A stretch of DNA of 64,000 nucleotides from Malassezia japonica (Eukaryota; Basidiomycota; Malasseziomycetes; Malasseziales; Malasseziaceae), in assembly GCF_029542785.1 (NCBI RefSeq), contig NC_083371.1, forward strand, positions 558,001 to 622,000, written 5' to 3'. Positions 10,486 through 20,565 of this stretch are shown piece after piece. The notes beneath the pieces were generated by a model. That model saw nothing but the letters and a program-made list of their open reading frames with translations, was not told the origin of the DNA and made no database searches. The translations under genes were made by a program, and so were the position numbers. Numbering within the stretch: the first letter of the stretch is position 1; each line of letters opens with the position of its first letter.

Positions 10486-11572
10486 CTATACGGGCGGCAC
10501 AAAGTCCGAGATGCGGTCGCGTGCGTTCTGCGCGATGCACTCGGCGATCCAGCAGATCGACCGAATTTCCTGCTCCTTGAGCTTGAGCCAGGAGTAAAAG
10601 ATGCCGTACTGAAACTGTGTCATGGTCAAGAGGCGGTTGACTGTGTGAGCAAAAATACGTACGTTCGACCTCCAGTTCAAACATCTTGTCCTCGAGCGAG
10701 TCGGCGCTCACGCCGCCGCCCGACGAGAGGTTGTTGCCCGAGTCCTCAAAGAGGCGCCGGTACTCGGGCACGGACTCGACGATGGTCTTGACCTGCTCGA
10801 GCTCGTCGGCCTTGGCCAGTGCGTTGTTGCCGGCCGGGTACAGCTTGCCGATCGTCGGGAAAAGGCGCGCGCGCTCTGTCTTGCTCAGCAGCGTGCCGAA
10901 CGAGTTGATCGTGATGTTGATCGTGCGGCGGTCGGCCTCGAACGCGAGCAGCTCGTGCATGCTCTCGGCCGTCGTGCCGCCGAGCGTCTGGGTGAACTGG
11001 TAAAAGTCCTCGAGGTACGCCTTGTACAGCTTATTGCGGATAATCTCAATGTTGAGGTCATCGAGCTCCGAGGCGGAGAAGCAGTCGCGGAAGTAGGGCG
11101 AGAGCGGCGTCTCGACCAGCACGGTGCGGTACAGCTCCTCGACGCTTGTCGCGACACATAGCGCAGGCAGCGTCTCAAACCATCCCAGTGGGTGGCACCG
11201 GTCGAGCAACTCGTGCGTGTCGCGCCCGTGCAGCGTGCCCGTAATCAGCAGGATGACATTGTCGATCATGTACGAGTAGGTGAGATAGTCCAGGAACTTG
11301 CTCAGCGGCTCCGTCGCGTTCGTGCGGAGATACTCAAACTCGCTCACCAGCTTCTTGGTCGCCTTGTGCGCGATCGCCGACGTAGCCAGAGGCGACGGCT
11401 CCGACGCAAGGAAGTTGCCATAGTCCGTCGCCGACAGCTGCATGCGCAGGTCATCGAGCGTCTCGCACTGCGTCAGCGCCTGGTAGTTTCCACTGGTCAG
11501 CATGGACGACCGGTAGCCGCGCACGACGCCTTCGAGGAAGCCGCCATTGATGTTAAACGTCAGCGCCTCCAT
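10486..11572 (-). CDS. VMA6: V-type H+-ATPase subunit d (Vma6)
   Basis: Exons 11572-10663 and 10640-10486 give 354 residues, close to the 345-350 usual for the family. Subunit d couples the central stalk to the c-ring in the V0 sector, acidifying the vacuole. Conserved text is dense: FNINGGFLEGVVRGYRSSML at the N-terminus, LTQCETLDDLRMQL, YMIDNVILLITGTLHGRD, RCHPLGWFETLPAL, IEIIRNKLYKAYLEDFY and, after the intron, KEQEIRSICWIAECIAQ. The single 22-nt intron lies after EVE and restores LNRLLTMTQF. It shares a 190-bp upstream region with the divergent deacetylase gene. Confidence 0.96.
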
Positions 11573-11762
11573 CCTCTCCGTCGTCCAAGCTAAGGGTGGA
11601 GAGGCGCTGCCCGCTCCACGACTCCACGTGCATTCGGCCGAAGACGCGTCGCGCGACTCGTTTCTCGCGATGGTGTTCATTGTGAAGCTCCCTGCGCGGG
11701 GTAGCGCGCAGCGCGAGGCACAAGAGACCAGGGAGCCCGGAAAGGAGGGCGAGTACGTAGTC

Positions 11763-14287
11763 ATGACGGAGGGGATGCCGCAGCCGGCGCCTAGCATTGT
11801 GCAGAGCGCAGCCGGCGTGCACGGCCAGGAACAGGCGCCGACCCAAGTGTTGGATGTCCAGACGCCGACCAAGACTGGCGCGGGGGCGCAAGCCGAGGGC
11901 CCATTGCCCAGGGCCGAATTCGATGCACCACAGGCTGGTGCTGTGCCTGCTACGCCCACGATGCCGCCAAAGGCACAGGCGTCGCCGCAGCGTGCCCTCG
12001 ATATCCTCCTCGCGCCGTCGGTGCTGCACCATCGGTACGTGCGCGGCGTCGACAAGTCGGCGATTGTCGAGCGCCCGGAGCGTATCCGTGCCGTGCTGCT
12101 TGGCATTGCCGCCGTGTACGGCCAGTGGGACAGCGGCAAGGCGCCCAAGGCCGAGACACCAGACGACCTCGCCGCGATGCTCTCTGGCATGGACATGAAC
12201 GTCGAGGCACCTGCTGCCGACCTGCGCCTCTTGCTTGCGACGCGCACGCTCCCTCTGGATGCGTCGGATCCTGCGCTGGCATTTGTGCACGCTCACAAGG
12301 ACGAGCCGGCGCAGTACCCCACGACGACCGACTTTGGCGGCAGCGCCGAGCCGCTCGGCACGTCGCACCTCGCGCGCCTCGCTCAGCTCGGGAGCATGGC
12401 GCCACACGAGGCACCCGGCGCATCGGTGCGCCCTCCCCGCCGTGCGCCGGTCGGCTCGGATGGCACGTCGAGCGATGGCGAAGGCGACGAGCGGATGCAC
12501 CCCGCCGAGATCCCGACAGCGCTCCCTGCGGGTGACCTGTACCTGTGCGGCCCCCATGCATCCGGCGCATCGGACGACCGCGACGGCGGCTCGCGCGAGG
12601 CGATCTGCCACGCGCTCGGCGCGTCCGTCGAGGCCGTGGACCGTGTCGTGGCCGGTGCCCAAGCGTCTGTGCCCACGCTCACCTCGCTCGAGCTGCGCCC
12701 GGTGCCGAGCACCTCGCTCACAGACGCGCAGCCGCCGCGTGCCGTGCCCCACCTGCCTGCGAAACGCGCATTTGTCCTGTCGCGCCCGCCTGGACACCAC
12801 TGCAGCGGCAACGATCCCCAAGGCTTCTGCTGGGTGAACAATGTCGCGGTCGCTGCGGCGCACGCACATGCGCAGCACGGCATCGACCGAGTGATTGTGC
12901 TGGACATTGACCTGCACCACGGTAACGGAACGCAGACGCTCGCGTGGCGCATCAACGCCGACGCCGTCAAGGCGGACGCCGACCGCGCCGCGCGCCTGCA
13001 GGCGCTGCGGCGGCAGACGCGCTCCGCCCGTACGGCCAAAGGCGACAAGCGCCCGGCGTGGGAGCAGTACCTCGAGGACGAGGCGCTGGTCGGCCGCCGT
13101 GCGCTGCGCATGTGCTATACGAGTCTGCACGACATTGAGAGCTTCCCATGTGAAGACGGCGACCCCGAGCTGGTGAGGAATGCGAGCGTGTGTGTCGAAG
13201 GCGCGCACGGCCAGTGGATTTGGAATGGTAAGTACGCTCCGGTGATTGGATCCTAGTAAAAGGTCCGAAGGAGCTTTGCGGCACCTCGTGAGGACCGCTA
13301 CAGATATCTGAGGAGAACGTACTTACGCCAGTGCACCTCGAGTCGCATCGTGACGATACCGAGTTCGACCACCTGTACACCACCAAGTACTCTACGATCC
13401 TCGACAAGGCACGCCGCTTTGCAGCCGCGACGCAGGCGTTTGGCGAGCGGACCATGATCATGATTTCGTGTGGATTCGACGCGTGTACGTACGAGTACCC
13501 CGGCATGCAGCGCCACGGCAAGCATGTGCCCCCGGCGTTCTATGGACGCTTTGCGAGCGACGCAGCGCGGCTCGCCGACGAGATCGCCGACGGCAAGCTC
13601 ATTTCGCTCCTCGAGGGCGGCTACTCGGACCGCGCGCTCGCGAGCGGCGCCATGGCGCACATTGGCGCGCTGGCCGGCCGCCCTCACGAAGGCGGTACCG
13701 TGCCGTGGAGCTTGGAGCACCTCGCGCAGCTCGAGCGCATGGCAAAGAAGGTCGGCGCGGCTGCGAGCCAGGCGGCGTTTACTGCGAGCGTCTCGCGGCG
13801 CCGCACGACGAGCCATCCGGCATGGCTCGTGCGTGCGTCCGAGCACTTTGCCGCGTTCCAGCGGGCGTGTGGCGTCGATGCGCGGCCACTTGAATCGCTT
13901 AATGAGCCCGCGACGCCGCGGCAAGGGAAGAATCTGCTGCGTGGCCTCGGCAATGACGTCGACACGCCGACGCGCTCGGTCGCGGGTGGGCACACGCTGC
14001 GTGATCGCACTGTGATGCGGTCGCGCAGCCAGCACAACCTCGCCGATGCGACGCCGGCGCGCGTGCGTGCGCGGCCGCCGATGCCGCGCCGCGACGACGA
14101 CGTCGATTCGCCGAATACCTCGTTCGAGACACCGATGCAGACGCCGGCGCGGACGCAGGTGTCGCCGACGACGCCACGCAGCGATCCGTCGCTGCTTGTG
14201 CCGGGCGCACTGGCAGTCGAGAGCGTGCCGAGCACGCCAAGCAAGGATCCACTCGAGGATCTGCACAAGATGTCGCTCGGCAGGTAG
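11763..14287 (+). CDS. HOS3: Hos3-like class II histone deacetylase
   Basis: Exons 11763-13227 and 13332-14287 give 806 residues. Zn-dependent lysine deacetylases of this type remove acetyl groups from histones or other proteins. The catalytic core is visible: LSRPPGHHCSGNDPQGFC with the His pair, LDIDLHHGNGTQ carrying metal ligands, MISCGFDA and LEGGYSDRAL. The text HGQWIWN|VHLESH across the intron is typical of Hos3. A long insertion sits between the first fold element and the HH motif (about residues 150-330), and the Ser/Arg-rich tail after about 610 looks disordered. The start is uncertain: in-frame ATGs exist at 11547, 11550 and 11670, but they lie in or close to the divergent VMA6 gene. 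The intron is unusually long (104 nt). Confidence 0.87.
13228..13331 (+). other. 104-nt intron of the deacetylase gene with self-complementary ends
   Basis: Starts GTAAGT and ends with a CTTAC branch motif followed by GCCAG. Its first nine bases (13228-13236) are the exact reverse complement of 13318-13326, the segment holding the branch motif. A second hairpin, GGTCC with GGACC, lies inside at about 13262-13296. Removal restores a conserved valine between WIWN and HLES. Confidence 0.75.
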
Positions 14288-14302
14288 ATACCATGTACTT
14301 TA

Positions 14303-16198
14303 CTACTTCTTCCGCCCCGTCTTTTTCATCTTTTTCTTCTTTTCCGCCTTGGGCATCTTGGTCTTGCGGCGCTCGCGGTTGGCGGCCTTGACTCCTTTTT
14401 TGTGCTCCTTGCGCGATTCCCGCTCGAGCTGCTTGCGTGCGTCAGGGTCGAGGGAGTCGGAGTCGGCGTCGCTGTCGTCCTCCTCGTCGTCTTTGTCCTC
14501 GTCGTCGTCTTCGCCCTCGTCGTCGTCCTCTTCCTCTTCTTCTCCCTCATCTCCTCCCTCGCTTCCCGTCTCACCCGCCTGGCTTTCTTTCTGGTACACT
14601 TGGTCGAGGCCCGAGGTCTTGGCATAGATCAGCTCCTGCGCCTCGCCTGCTTGGGCCATCGCTGCGTCGCGCTCGGGATCGTACAGCTCGTCGAGGTTGC
14701 GTGGGATATAACTCTGCCGGAATACGGCGTCTTCATGCTCGTGCTGCTCGGTCGCGTCGTCCTGCGCCGCGGCGTCCATCAGCATCGCAAGCTCGGCCTC
14801 GAGCGACGCGAGCGTCTCGACCTGGTCGCCCGCCTCGGTCGTGAGATCCAGCACGGCCGCATCGCCTTGCTCGTCCGCTTCCGCAAGCTTCTCGAGACCC
14901 GCGACGCCGCCTTTGCGCCCGCGCGCGCCGTCGCGCACGACAAAGTGAAAGGTCTGGCGCAAGCCCAGCGTCGCGACGCCGTGCCGCGCAAAGTAGTCAT
15001 CGACATGCGAGATGTCCTCGCGCAAAAAGTCAAAGGCATGGGGGTGGTCGTGCTCGACGGACTGCGACACGTCAATAATCCACAGGTGCCCATTGTGAAA
15101 TAGGATATTGTACTCGCTCAGATCCGCGTGCACAAGGCGGCAGCGATGAAACATGAGGCGCACCGTCGCCAGCAGCTCGCGGTACAGCCGGGGCCAGTCG
15201 CCTTGGCCAATCGCCGACTCGGCGTCCTTCAGCCGGGGACTCGGCCACCCGTCGGCATCGCCGAGGAACTCCATCACGAGCACATGGTCGCGCAGCTCGA
15301 TCGGCGCGGGCGCACGCAGTTCCGCGTTCACGAGACGCTTCAAGTTGCGCATCTCTTTTTCCGCCCACAGACGCACCATCTTGCGGGGATTGTGCCGGCT
15401 GTAGCCGTGCCGGAAACGAAACTCGCCGGAAACATACTTGTCGCGGTCCTTGAACACGAGGATACTCGTCTTGTAGATCTTGATGGCTGCCGAGCCTTGG
15501 GGCGCGCCGGGCTCGCTCGGCGGCGTCGTGGCATGGTAGACATTCGCTTCTTTTCCAGTGCTGACGCACCCGTTGACCATCACAAGCAGCTCGCGCTTGA
15601 TCATCTTGTAGAGAATCAGCAGCGTGCGTGGATCGAGCACCTGCTGCAGCGTCGCTCGGTCCGCCTTGTCTTTGCGCCGGTTCACCTCGGTACGGTTGGT
15701 CTTGCGCGGCACACGGCTGTCGACGCTGCCGCCCGCCACCAGCGAGGGGTCGTACTGCTCCTCAATATGCACGCGCGACGCAAACTGGCCGAGCGCAGAG
15801 ATCTGGGCGGCCGTCTTGCTTGCGTGCGCCGCGTGGTCCTCGCCGGGGGGCGCGTCGTCGACAACGGCCGCGTCCCGCGCCTTGGCCGCCGGACGAGCGC
15901 GCGGGCGCGCGCGGTTCATCGCAGGCAGCGCGACCGAGTCGTCGCGCTTCGCCTCGGGCTCGTGCCGCAGCGCCGAGGCGATCTGCCGCGCGCGGTTGTA
16001 CTGCTTCGTAAAATCGCCGCGCGAAAGTTCCCAGTCCGCGTCGTCGACCGTACCGAGCGCCATGAGCTCGTCGGCGTCGAGATCGCTCTCGTCAGAGAGC
16101 TCGGACGCACTGCTGTCGTCCTCGGGGATCGGTGGCGCAGACATAGGTGCCTCCTGCGCAGGCACGCCGTCCTGCGCCGCCGCACTCGCTACGCTCAT
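14303..16198 (-). CDS. RIO1: RIO1 atypical protein kinase/ATPase
   Basis: An uninterrupted frame of 631 residues. Rio1 acts in the cytoplasm in late 40S maturation. Motifs: ATP-binding STGKEANVYHA (about residue 213), KIYKTSILVFKDRDKYVSGE, catalytic loop LVHADLSEYNILF (about 358) and metal-binding IIDVSQSVEHDHP. The C-terminus has an acidic stretch followed by a very basic tail with KKKMKKTG, as in other Rio1 proteins. The start at 16198 is the first in-frame ATG of the family-like part; further upstream the open frame runs through the neighbouring gene. It converges on the deacetylase gene with 15 bp between stops, and its start lies 55 bp from the next stop on the same strand. Confidence 0.95.
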   Translation of the reverse strand: MSVASAAAQDGVPAQEAPMSAPPIPEDDSSASELSDESDLDADELMALGTVDDADWELSRGDFTKQYNRARQIASALRHEPEAKRDDSVALPAMNRARPRARPAAKARDAAVVDDAPPGEDHAAHASKTAAQISALGQFASRVHIEEQYDPSLVAGGSVDSRVPRKTNRTEVNRRKDKADRATLQQVLDPRTLLILYKMIKRELLVMVNGCVSTGKEANVYHATTPPSEPGAPQGSAAIKIYKTSILVFKDRDKYVSGEFRFRHGYSRHNPRKMVRLWAEKEMRNLKRLVNAELRAPAPIELRDHVLVMEFLGDADGWPSPRLKDAESAIGQGDWPRLYRELLATVRLMFHRCRLVHADLSEYNILFHNGHLWIIDVSQSVEHDHPHAFDFLREDISHVDDYFARHGVATLGLRQTFHFVVRDGARGRKGGVAGLEKLAEADEQGDAAVLDLTTEAGDQVETLASLEAELAMLMDAAAQDDATEQHEHEDAVFRQSYIPRNLDELYDPERDAAMAQAGEAQELIYAKTSGLDQVYQKESQAGETGSEGGDEGEEEEEDDDEGEDDDEDKDDEEDDSDADSDSLDPDARKQLERESRKEHKKGVKAANRERRKTKMPKAEKKKKMKKTGRKK

Positions 16199-16253
16199 CG
16201 TAGGCAAAATTCGCCCGATTTTTATTATGGAGGCAACGTCAGCAAAATTTCCA

Positions 16254-19200
16254 CTACTTTTGGGAAACGTTCCGGGGGCCCCGCGGGCCTTTGACACCAG
16301 TACTCGTCCGGGGGGCCCGAGCAGACGCGGCATCAGAGGAAGATGCGGCAGGCTCAGTCTTGGGACCCAACGTGGCCGAAGGCGGGTCGGTGTCCTTGGC
16401 CGAGGACTCAAAGGCCTTGATCGCGTCGCGCACGCTCGAGTTCTTGCCCGAGGCGGAGGGAGGGCGGGGCGCAGCTTGTGCCTCGGCGTCAGTGGCCGGA
16501 GCAGTAGGTGCCTCGGCAGCAGGCGCATCAGTCACTGGAACCTTCGTCACTGGAGCCTTTGGCAGCGGGGCTTTGACAGGTACTTCGGCCTTGGGGGCCT
16601 GGGGCGCTTCGGCAGCGCGGCCCTTGAACGCTTCGGCCTTGGTCTTGGCAGGGGCATTGGCCGCCGGCGCCTCGACGGGGGGCTTGGCAAAGGACTCTTC
16701 GACGGGGATCTTGGCAAGAGACTCCTCGACAGGCGCCATGCTCACAGGTGCCTCAACGGGGGCCTTGGCACGACTCGCCTCGGCCTGAGCCTTGCTCACC
16801 GGCGCCTCGGCAGGAGCCACAGCCGGTGCAACCTCAGGGCGCACTGCATCCAGCGCCGCTCCCTTTTGCATGCTGACTGGCTTGGCCGCTTGTTGGGCAT
16901 CGAGTCCGCCTTCCTCGGCGGCCGCGCGCGCCTGCTCGGCCACCTGCGCCAACGCATCCGGCACGCGCGAGCTGCTCGGCACCTGGGCCGAGGCGACGCG
17001 CGACGTCCGTGCAGCCCGCTCGGCGCCCTGCATCGGACGGTACGACAACGACGTATGCCGCTGCATCGGGCTCCGTCCGCCGTGCAGCTGCTCAAACTGC
17101 GCGGCGCGGCGCTGCAGCCCGTCGCTCGGCAGACCCGCGCCCAGCAACGAGCTGCGTGAGATGCGCTGGTCCACGAGCGTAGACCGCCTGCGAATCGGCA
17201 CGTTGCGGAAAGGACTCAGCGCCTTCATGTCCGACTCCTTGGCCTTGGTGTGCATCAGAGGGGGAAAGAGCGTCTCGTACTGCTCGACAAGGTCCTTGAC
17301 AAGGAGCGCAGGGTACTTGGCGTGCACCGTGCTGGGCCGCTCGGCGCTCGGGCGCAGGACCGCGCGGCCGAGCGAGAGGCCAAGCTTGGCCGTGTACACG
17401 CTGTTGTCCTCGTCGGTCGGCGTGTCCTTGACGAGCTTATACAGGTGCGAAATCACCGCATCGAGGCATGCAAGGTGCAGCTTTGGCAGGCGCGCAAGCA
17501 CGCCGCTGATCCCTTGAACGATCGGCTTGGAGATTTCGGTAGGATCCGCGTCCGCCTGCCCCCCCTGTGCCTCGTGGCGGATGGCAGCCGCATCGTAGAT
17601 CTCTGCAATCTCGTCCCACGAGCTGTACGGCAAGAGCGGCGAGTCAAGCTCGAGCGCCCACAGCTTGACCGTCGCGGCGAGCACCGGCGCGTCGACCGCA
17701 TCGAGCAGCGTGTCCGGCACGGCAAACTCGGGCGCGTCCGGCTGGCGAGCGACGTGCTGGATGAGGCGCGTGCGCAGCGCATGCGTAACGTGCAGCGGCA
17801 CATCGTACAGCCAGATACGGCGCTTTTCCGCGTGGATCGTTGCTTCCGTGACGTCGCCGCCGTCTTTCGGCACCCACCGCGCACGGTCCGCGTACGAGCG
17901 CTGGAGCGCCGAGAGGAGCGCGTGCAGCACTGGCGGGAGCGTAGGCATCGCGAGGCCCGACCCGGGCTGGCCCGTCTTGAGCGACGTCTCCTGAGCCGCG
18001 AGCGCCGTGCCTTTAGCGGTCGATACGAGGTCCATGCCGAAGCCGGCCGTCGCGGAGCCTGCGACGCGGTTCAGATCGTCGTGGTAGTACGGCCGGAAGA
18101 CGACCGGGGCAGGACGGAACGGGCCGGTCTTGTGCTCGTCCATGAGGTGCTGCAGGTGCGCCGCAGGCTGCAGCCGTTGAGGCAAGAGCTGCGTACGCTC
18201 GCTCGAGGCCTTGTACGCCTCGGCGGCCGGCGCAAGCGCGAGGTTGTACGCGCTCAGTACGCGCTGGAGCGCCGTCACACGGTCGGCTTCCCAGCGCTGC
18301 AGCAGCGAGTACTGGTGAAAGAGCACCTGCTCGCAGTGGCAGCGCAGACTGTCAAACGTCGTGACGCCGTCTTGGTACTGCTGCTCCGCGACTTCGGCCT
18401 CGCGGCGCAGGCGAATGTGCCGGGGATCGGCCAATCCGCTGACGGTCGCCCGCACCTGCGCAAGCGTCGGCGAGTCGCCAATCTTGCCGACGGCGCGTGT
18501 CAAGTAAGTCGAGATACGCGACGAGGAGCGCTGCAGCGCCGCGCCCGGCGAGGTCTCTTCCGGGGCAAACTCGCCCTTCTCGGCGTGTTCCTCGCTCTTA
18601 TCGGCGTGTTCCTCGCTCTTGTCTTCGCTCTTGTCGCCCTTCTCTTCTTCTTTGCGCTTAAAGCCAAACTGCTGGCGCAGCGTCTCGCGGCGCTGCAGGC
18701 GCTGGGGATCGAGCGATGTCGTCTCGGGCGCGGGCTCGTCGCGGCGTGCACTGAGCGACAGGCGGCGCGTTCCATTCACCACCTCGTCGGTGCTGCGCGG
18801 TGGCGTCGCCGGGTGCGAGCCCGGGGCAAAGCGCGCGTCGTCCTCGGCCTCGTCCGCAAGGCGGCACTTTGACTCGTAGGCGGTGCGCAGGCGCGCGACT
18901 TCGGCGCTCTGGCGCTCCATCGCCGTCAGCGCCTCTTCGACCGTATCGTAGCTGTCCTGCATGCGGTCCGCATGGCCTTCAACCCACTCGGAGAATGGCG
19001 CAACGATCGTCGCCTCCATGCGCTTCGCTGCACGGAAGTGCACGTCGGCCTGGCTCGTTGCAAACTCGCTCACCAGCAGGCGAAAGGTCCGTGCGGTGGG
19101 CGCCGCAGACGTGTGAATCCCGCTGCGGTCGCTAGCCGATGCACCGTGAAAGAGCGGATCGGCCGTATGCGTCGGCTCAGGGACGTGCGAAAGCATCCGC

Positions 19201-19382
19201 GCGGTCTCGCGCTCCGTCTCGGCGCGGTGCTTTAGCAGGGCGAGGACCGAGTCGTTTTCGTCCAGCCCATCCTGCATACGCGAGTAAAGGACGGTAGCAC
19301 CGGTCCTATAGTCCGGATACGTCCAGAACGACGACGCAAACGTCGGGGGGTACGCAATATCGAGCTGCGCCGGGGATGTCAT
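16254..19382 (-). CDS. F-BAR and RhoGAP domain protein (Rgd2-like)
   Basis: 1042 residues, no intron. The N-terminal 400 residues fit an F-BAR domain (FASSFWTYPDYRTGATVLYS at the start, long charged helices after), which binds curved membranes. Residues about 460-720 fit a RhoGAP-like fold: APVLAATVKLWALELDSPLL and WDEIAEIYDAAAIRHEAQ. The order resembles yeast Rgd2, a GAP for Cdc42/Rho5. The segment where the catalytic arginine of RhoGAP domains is expected reads RRIWLYDVPL, with no clear GIYR-type finger, so GAP activity is doubtful. The tail, after about residue 830, is made of Ala/Pro/Glu/Lys/Val repeats ending KGPRGPRNVSQK. It may act in polarity or septation at the plasma membrane. Confidence 0.8.
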   Translation of the reverse strand: MTSPAQLDIAYPPTFASSFWTYPDYRTGATVLYSRMQDGLDENDSVLALLKHRAETERETARMLSHVPEPTHTADPLFHGASASDRSGIHTSAAPTARTFRLLVSEFATSQADVHFRAAKRMEATIVAPFSEWVEGHADRMQDSYDTVEEALTAMERQSAEVARLRTAYESKCRLADEAEDDARFAPGSHPATPPRSTDEVVNGTRRLSLSARRDEPAPETTSLDPQRLQRRETLRQQFGFKRKEEEKGDKSEDKSEEHADKSEEHAEKGEFAPEETSPGAALQRSSSRISTYLTRAVGKIGDSPTLAQVRATVSGLADPRHIRLRREAEVAEQQYQDGVTTFDSLRCHCEQVLFHQYSLLQRWEADRVTALQRVLSAYNLALAPAAEAYKASSERTQLLPQRLQPAAHLQHLMDEHKTGPFRPAPVVFRPYYHDDLNRVAGSATAGFGMDLVSTAKGTALAAQETSLKTGQPGSGLAMPTLPPVLHALLSALQRSYADRARWVPKDGGDVTEATIHAEKRRIWLYDVPLHVTHALRTRLIQHVARQPDAPEFAVPDTLLDAVDAPVLAATVKLWALELDSPLLPYSSWDEIAEIYDAAAIRHEAQGGQADADPTEISKPIVQGISGVLARLPKLHLACLDAVISHLYKLVKDTPTDEDNSVYTAKLGLSLGRAVLRPSAERPSTVHAKYPALLVKDLVEQYETLFPPLMHTKAKESDMKALSPFRNVPIRRRSTLVDQRISRSSLLGAGLPSDGLQRRAAQFEQLHGGRSPMQRHTSLSYRPMQGAERAARTSRVASAQVPSSSRVPDALAQVAEQARAAAEEGGLDAQQAAKPVSMQKGAALDAVRPEVAPAVAPAEAPVSKAQAEASRAKAPVEAPVSMAPVEESLAKIPVEESFAKPPVEAPAANAPAKTKAEAFKGRAAEAPQAPKAEVPVKAPLPKAPVTKVPVTDAPAAEAPTAPATDAEAQAAPRPPSASGKNSSVRDAIKAFESSAKDTDPPSATLGPKTEPAASSSDAASARAPRTSTGVKGPRGPRNVSQK
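16440..16860 (-). repeat. Repeats coding an Ala/Pro/Glu/Val/Lys-rich tail
   Basis: The 3' part of the F-BAR/RhoGAP gene encodes short degenerate units such as KAPVEAPVSMAPVEES and [18 protein letters not shown]. Unit length is 7-14 residues. The tail is disordered and likely evolves by slippage. Confidence 0.65.
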
Positions 19383-19473
19383 CTCTCCGTGCCCCGTGCG
19401 GCGAGGGAAGAGGCGGACGTCCGGGGTTCTGCCACATGGCTGCCACGTGAGCCGATCTTGTCTACTTCACGCG

Positions 19474-20110
19474 ATGCCGGGTGGGACGCCGAATGCGTCG
19501 GTGTACGTCAAGAACCTGAACACGAAGGTGAAGAAGGAGGGTGCGTATCTATGCTGACGAGAAGAGCTCCGGCGCCAGCTGTATGACCTGTTCGGCACGT
19601 ACGGCAAAGTGCTCGACGTCGTCGCGACGCGCGCAGACGGCATGCGTGGACAGGCGTTTGTCGTGTTCCGCGACCTGCAGAGCGCGACGTCGGCGATGCG
19701 TGGGCTAGAGGGATTCGAGTTCTACGACAAGCCACTAGTAGGTTGTTCTTGCTGATGCAGGCGATCGAGTACGCCCGGAAAAAGTCGCATGCTACGCTCG
19801 TGCACGAGCACGGCGAAGAGGCACTGCTGAATCCCGGCCTGATGGCGCGTATCAACGAGGGAACGCTGGTGCCGACGAACAAGGTCACGTACTCGCACGC
19901 GCAGGCCGAGGCGCTGGGCCAGGACAAGAAGCGGACGCGCGACGAGGAGAACGCGACGACCAGCGCAGCCCCTGCGCCGCCGGCTGCCGAGGAGCGGCCG
20001 GCCAAGACGCAGCGTACGGAGGAGGCAGAAGAAGAAGAGGACGACGACGACGATGGTACGTGGCATGACTAACATTAGCTATGGAGATGGGCGACTCGGA
20101 CGATGAGTAA
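19474..20110 (+). CDS. U1A/U2B''-like snRNP protein with one RRM
   Basis: Exons 19474-19540, 19565-19737, 19761-20055 and 20079-20110 give 188 residues. U2B'' binds U2 snRNA stem-loop IV with U2A'. The single RRM shows RNP2 VYVKNL, then KKEELRRQLYDLFGTYGKVL, RNP1 RGQAFVVF and FYDKPLAIEYARKKS. The usual second RRM of U1A/U2B'' is absent; instead there is a basic then Glu/Asp-rich tail ending MEMGDSDDE. Yeast Msl1 also has one RRM. Introns are 24, 23 and 23 nt with GTGCGT, GTAGGT and GTACGT donors. The first has two possible in-frame acceptors three bases apart (19561 or 19564). It is divergent from the F-BAR gene. Confidence 0.83.
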
Positions 20111-20565
20111 ATAGGATCGTGTATACCCAAGCAGTCGAAGGCGAGATAAGATGGGCAAGGAGGAGAGGGCGATAAGGGCGTGCGCGAATAGCATACGGAT
20201 AAAGACGTGGCCTCTAAAGATAGGCACCTCAAGAAGCACACCGCAAGAAGCGCGTGACTATTGAGCGACCCATGCTGAACGATGCCAGTCCCGGCAACAC
20301 TGGTGTTGTGACGAGTGTTTTGCAGACCACCAGTCTCTCATTGCTTGCGCTGCCCTCTCTGCTCCTCTCTCGCCTGCGCATCACACTGGACACCCCCCCA
20401 CTCTTTAGCACACAAAATCATGGAAAGCAATGACTATGCATTTTTGATCAGGTATTCACTCTAGGGGACCACCTGACGGGAATTGCCCCAACAGAGACAC
20501 TAGTACACAGTGTGTGTGGCACGGCCATGAGGCGAGCGTTATTCGAAGTCAAAGACGGGACGCAT
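20111..20565. other. Intergenic, about 455 bp, nothing recognised
   Basis: Lies between the stop codons of the convergent U2B''-like and RPS19 genes, so it should hold two 3' UTRs. I see no open frame of recognisable family, no tRNA and no box C/D or H/ACA pattern. A near-perfect 14-base inverted repeat (CAACAC-TG-GTGTTG) lies at 20295-20308; it may be a chance hairpin. It is the longest convergent gap in the window. Confidence 0.5.

Noticed and set aside
11553..13208. A 551-codon open frame opposite the Hos3-like deacetylase
   Set aside because: The plus strand has the deacetylase active-site motifs; the antisense is arginine-rich noise.
13238..13317. A cassette exon inside the long deacetylase intron
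   Set aside because: The conserved sequence joins directly across the 104 nt, and the interior has in-frame stops.
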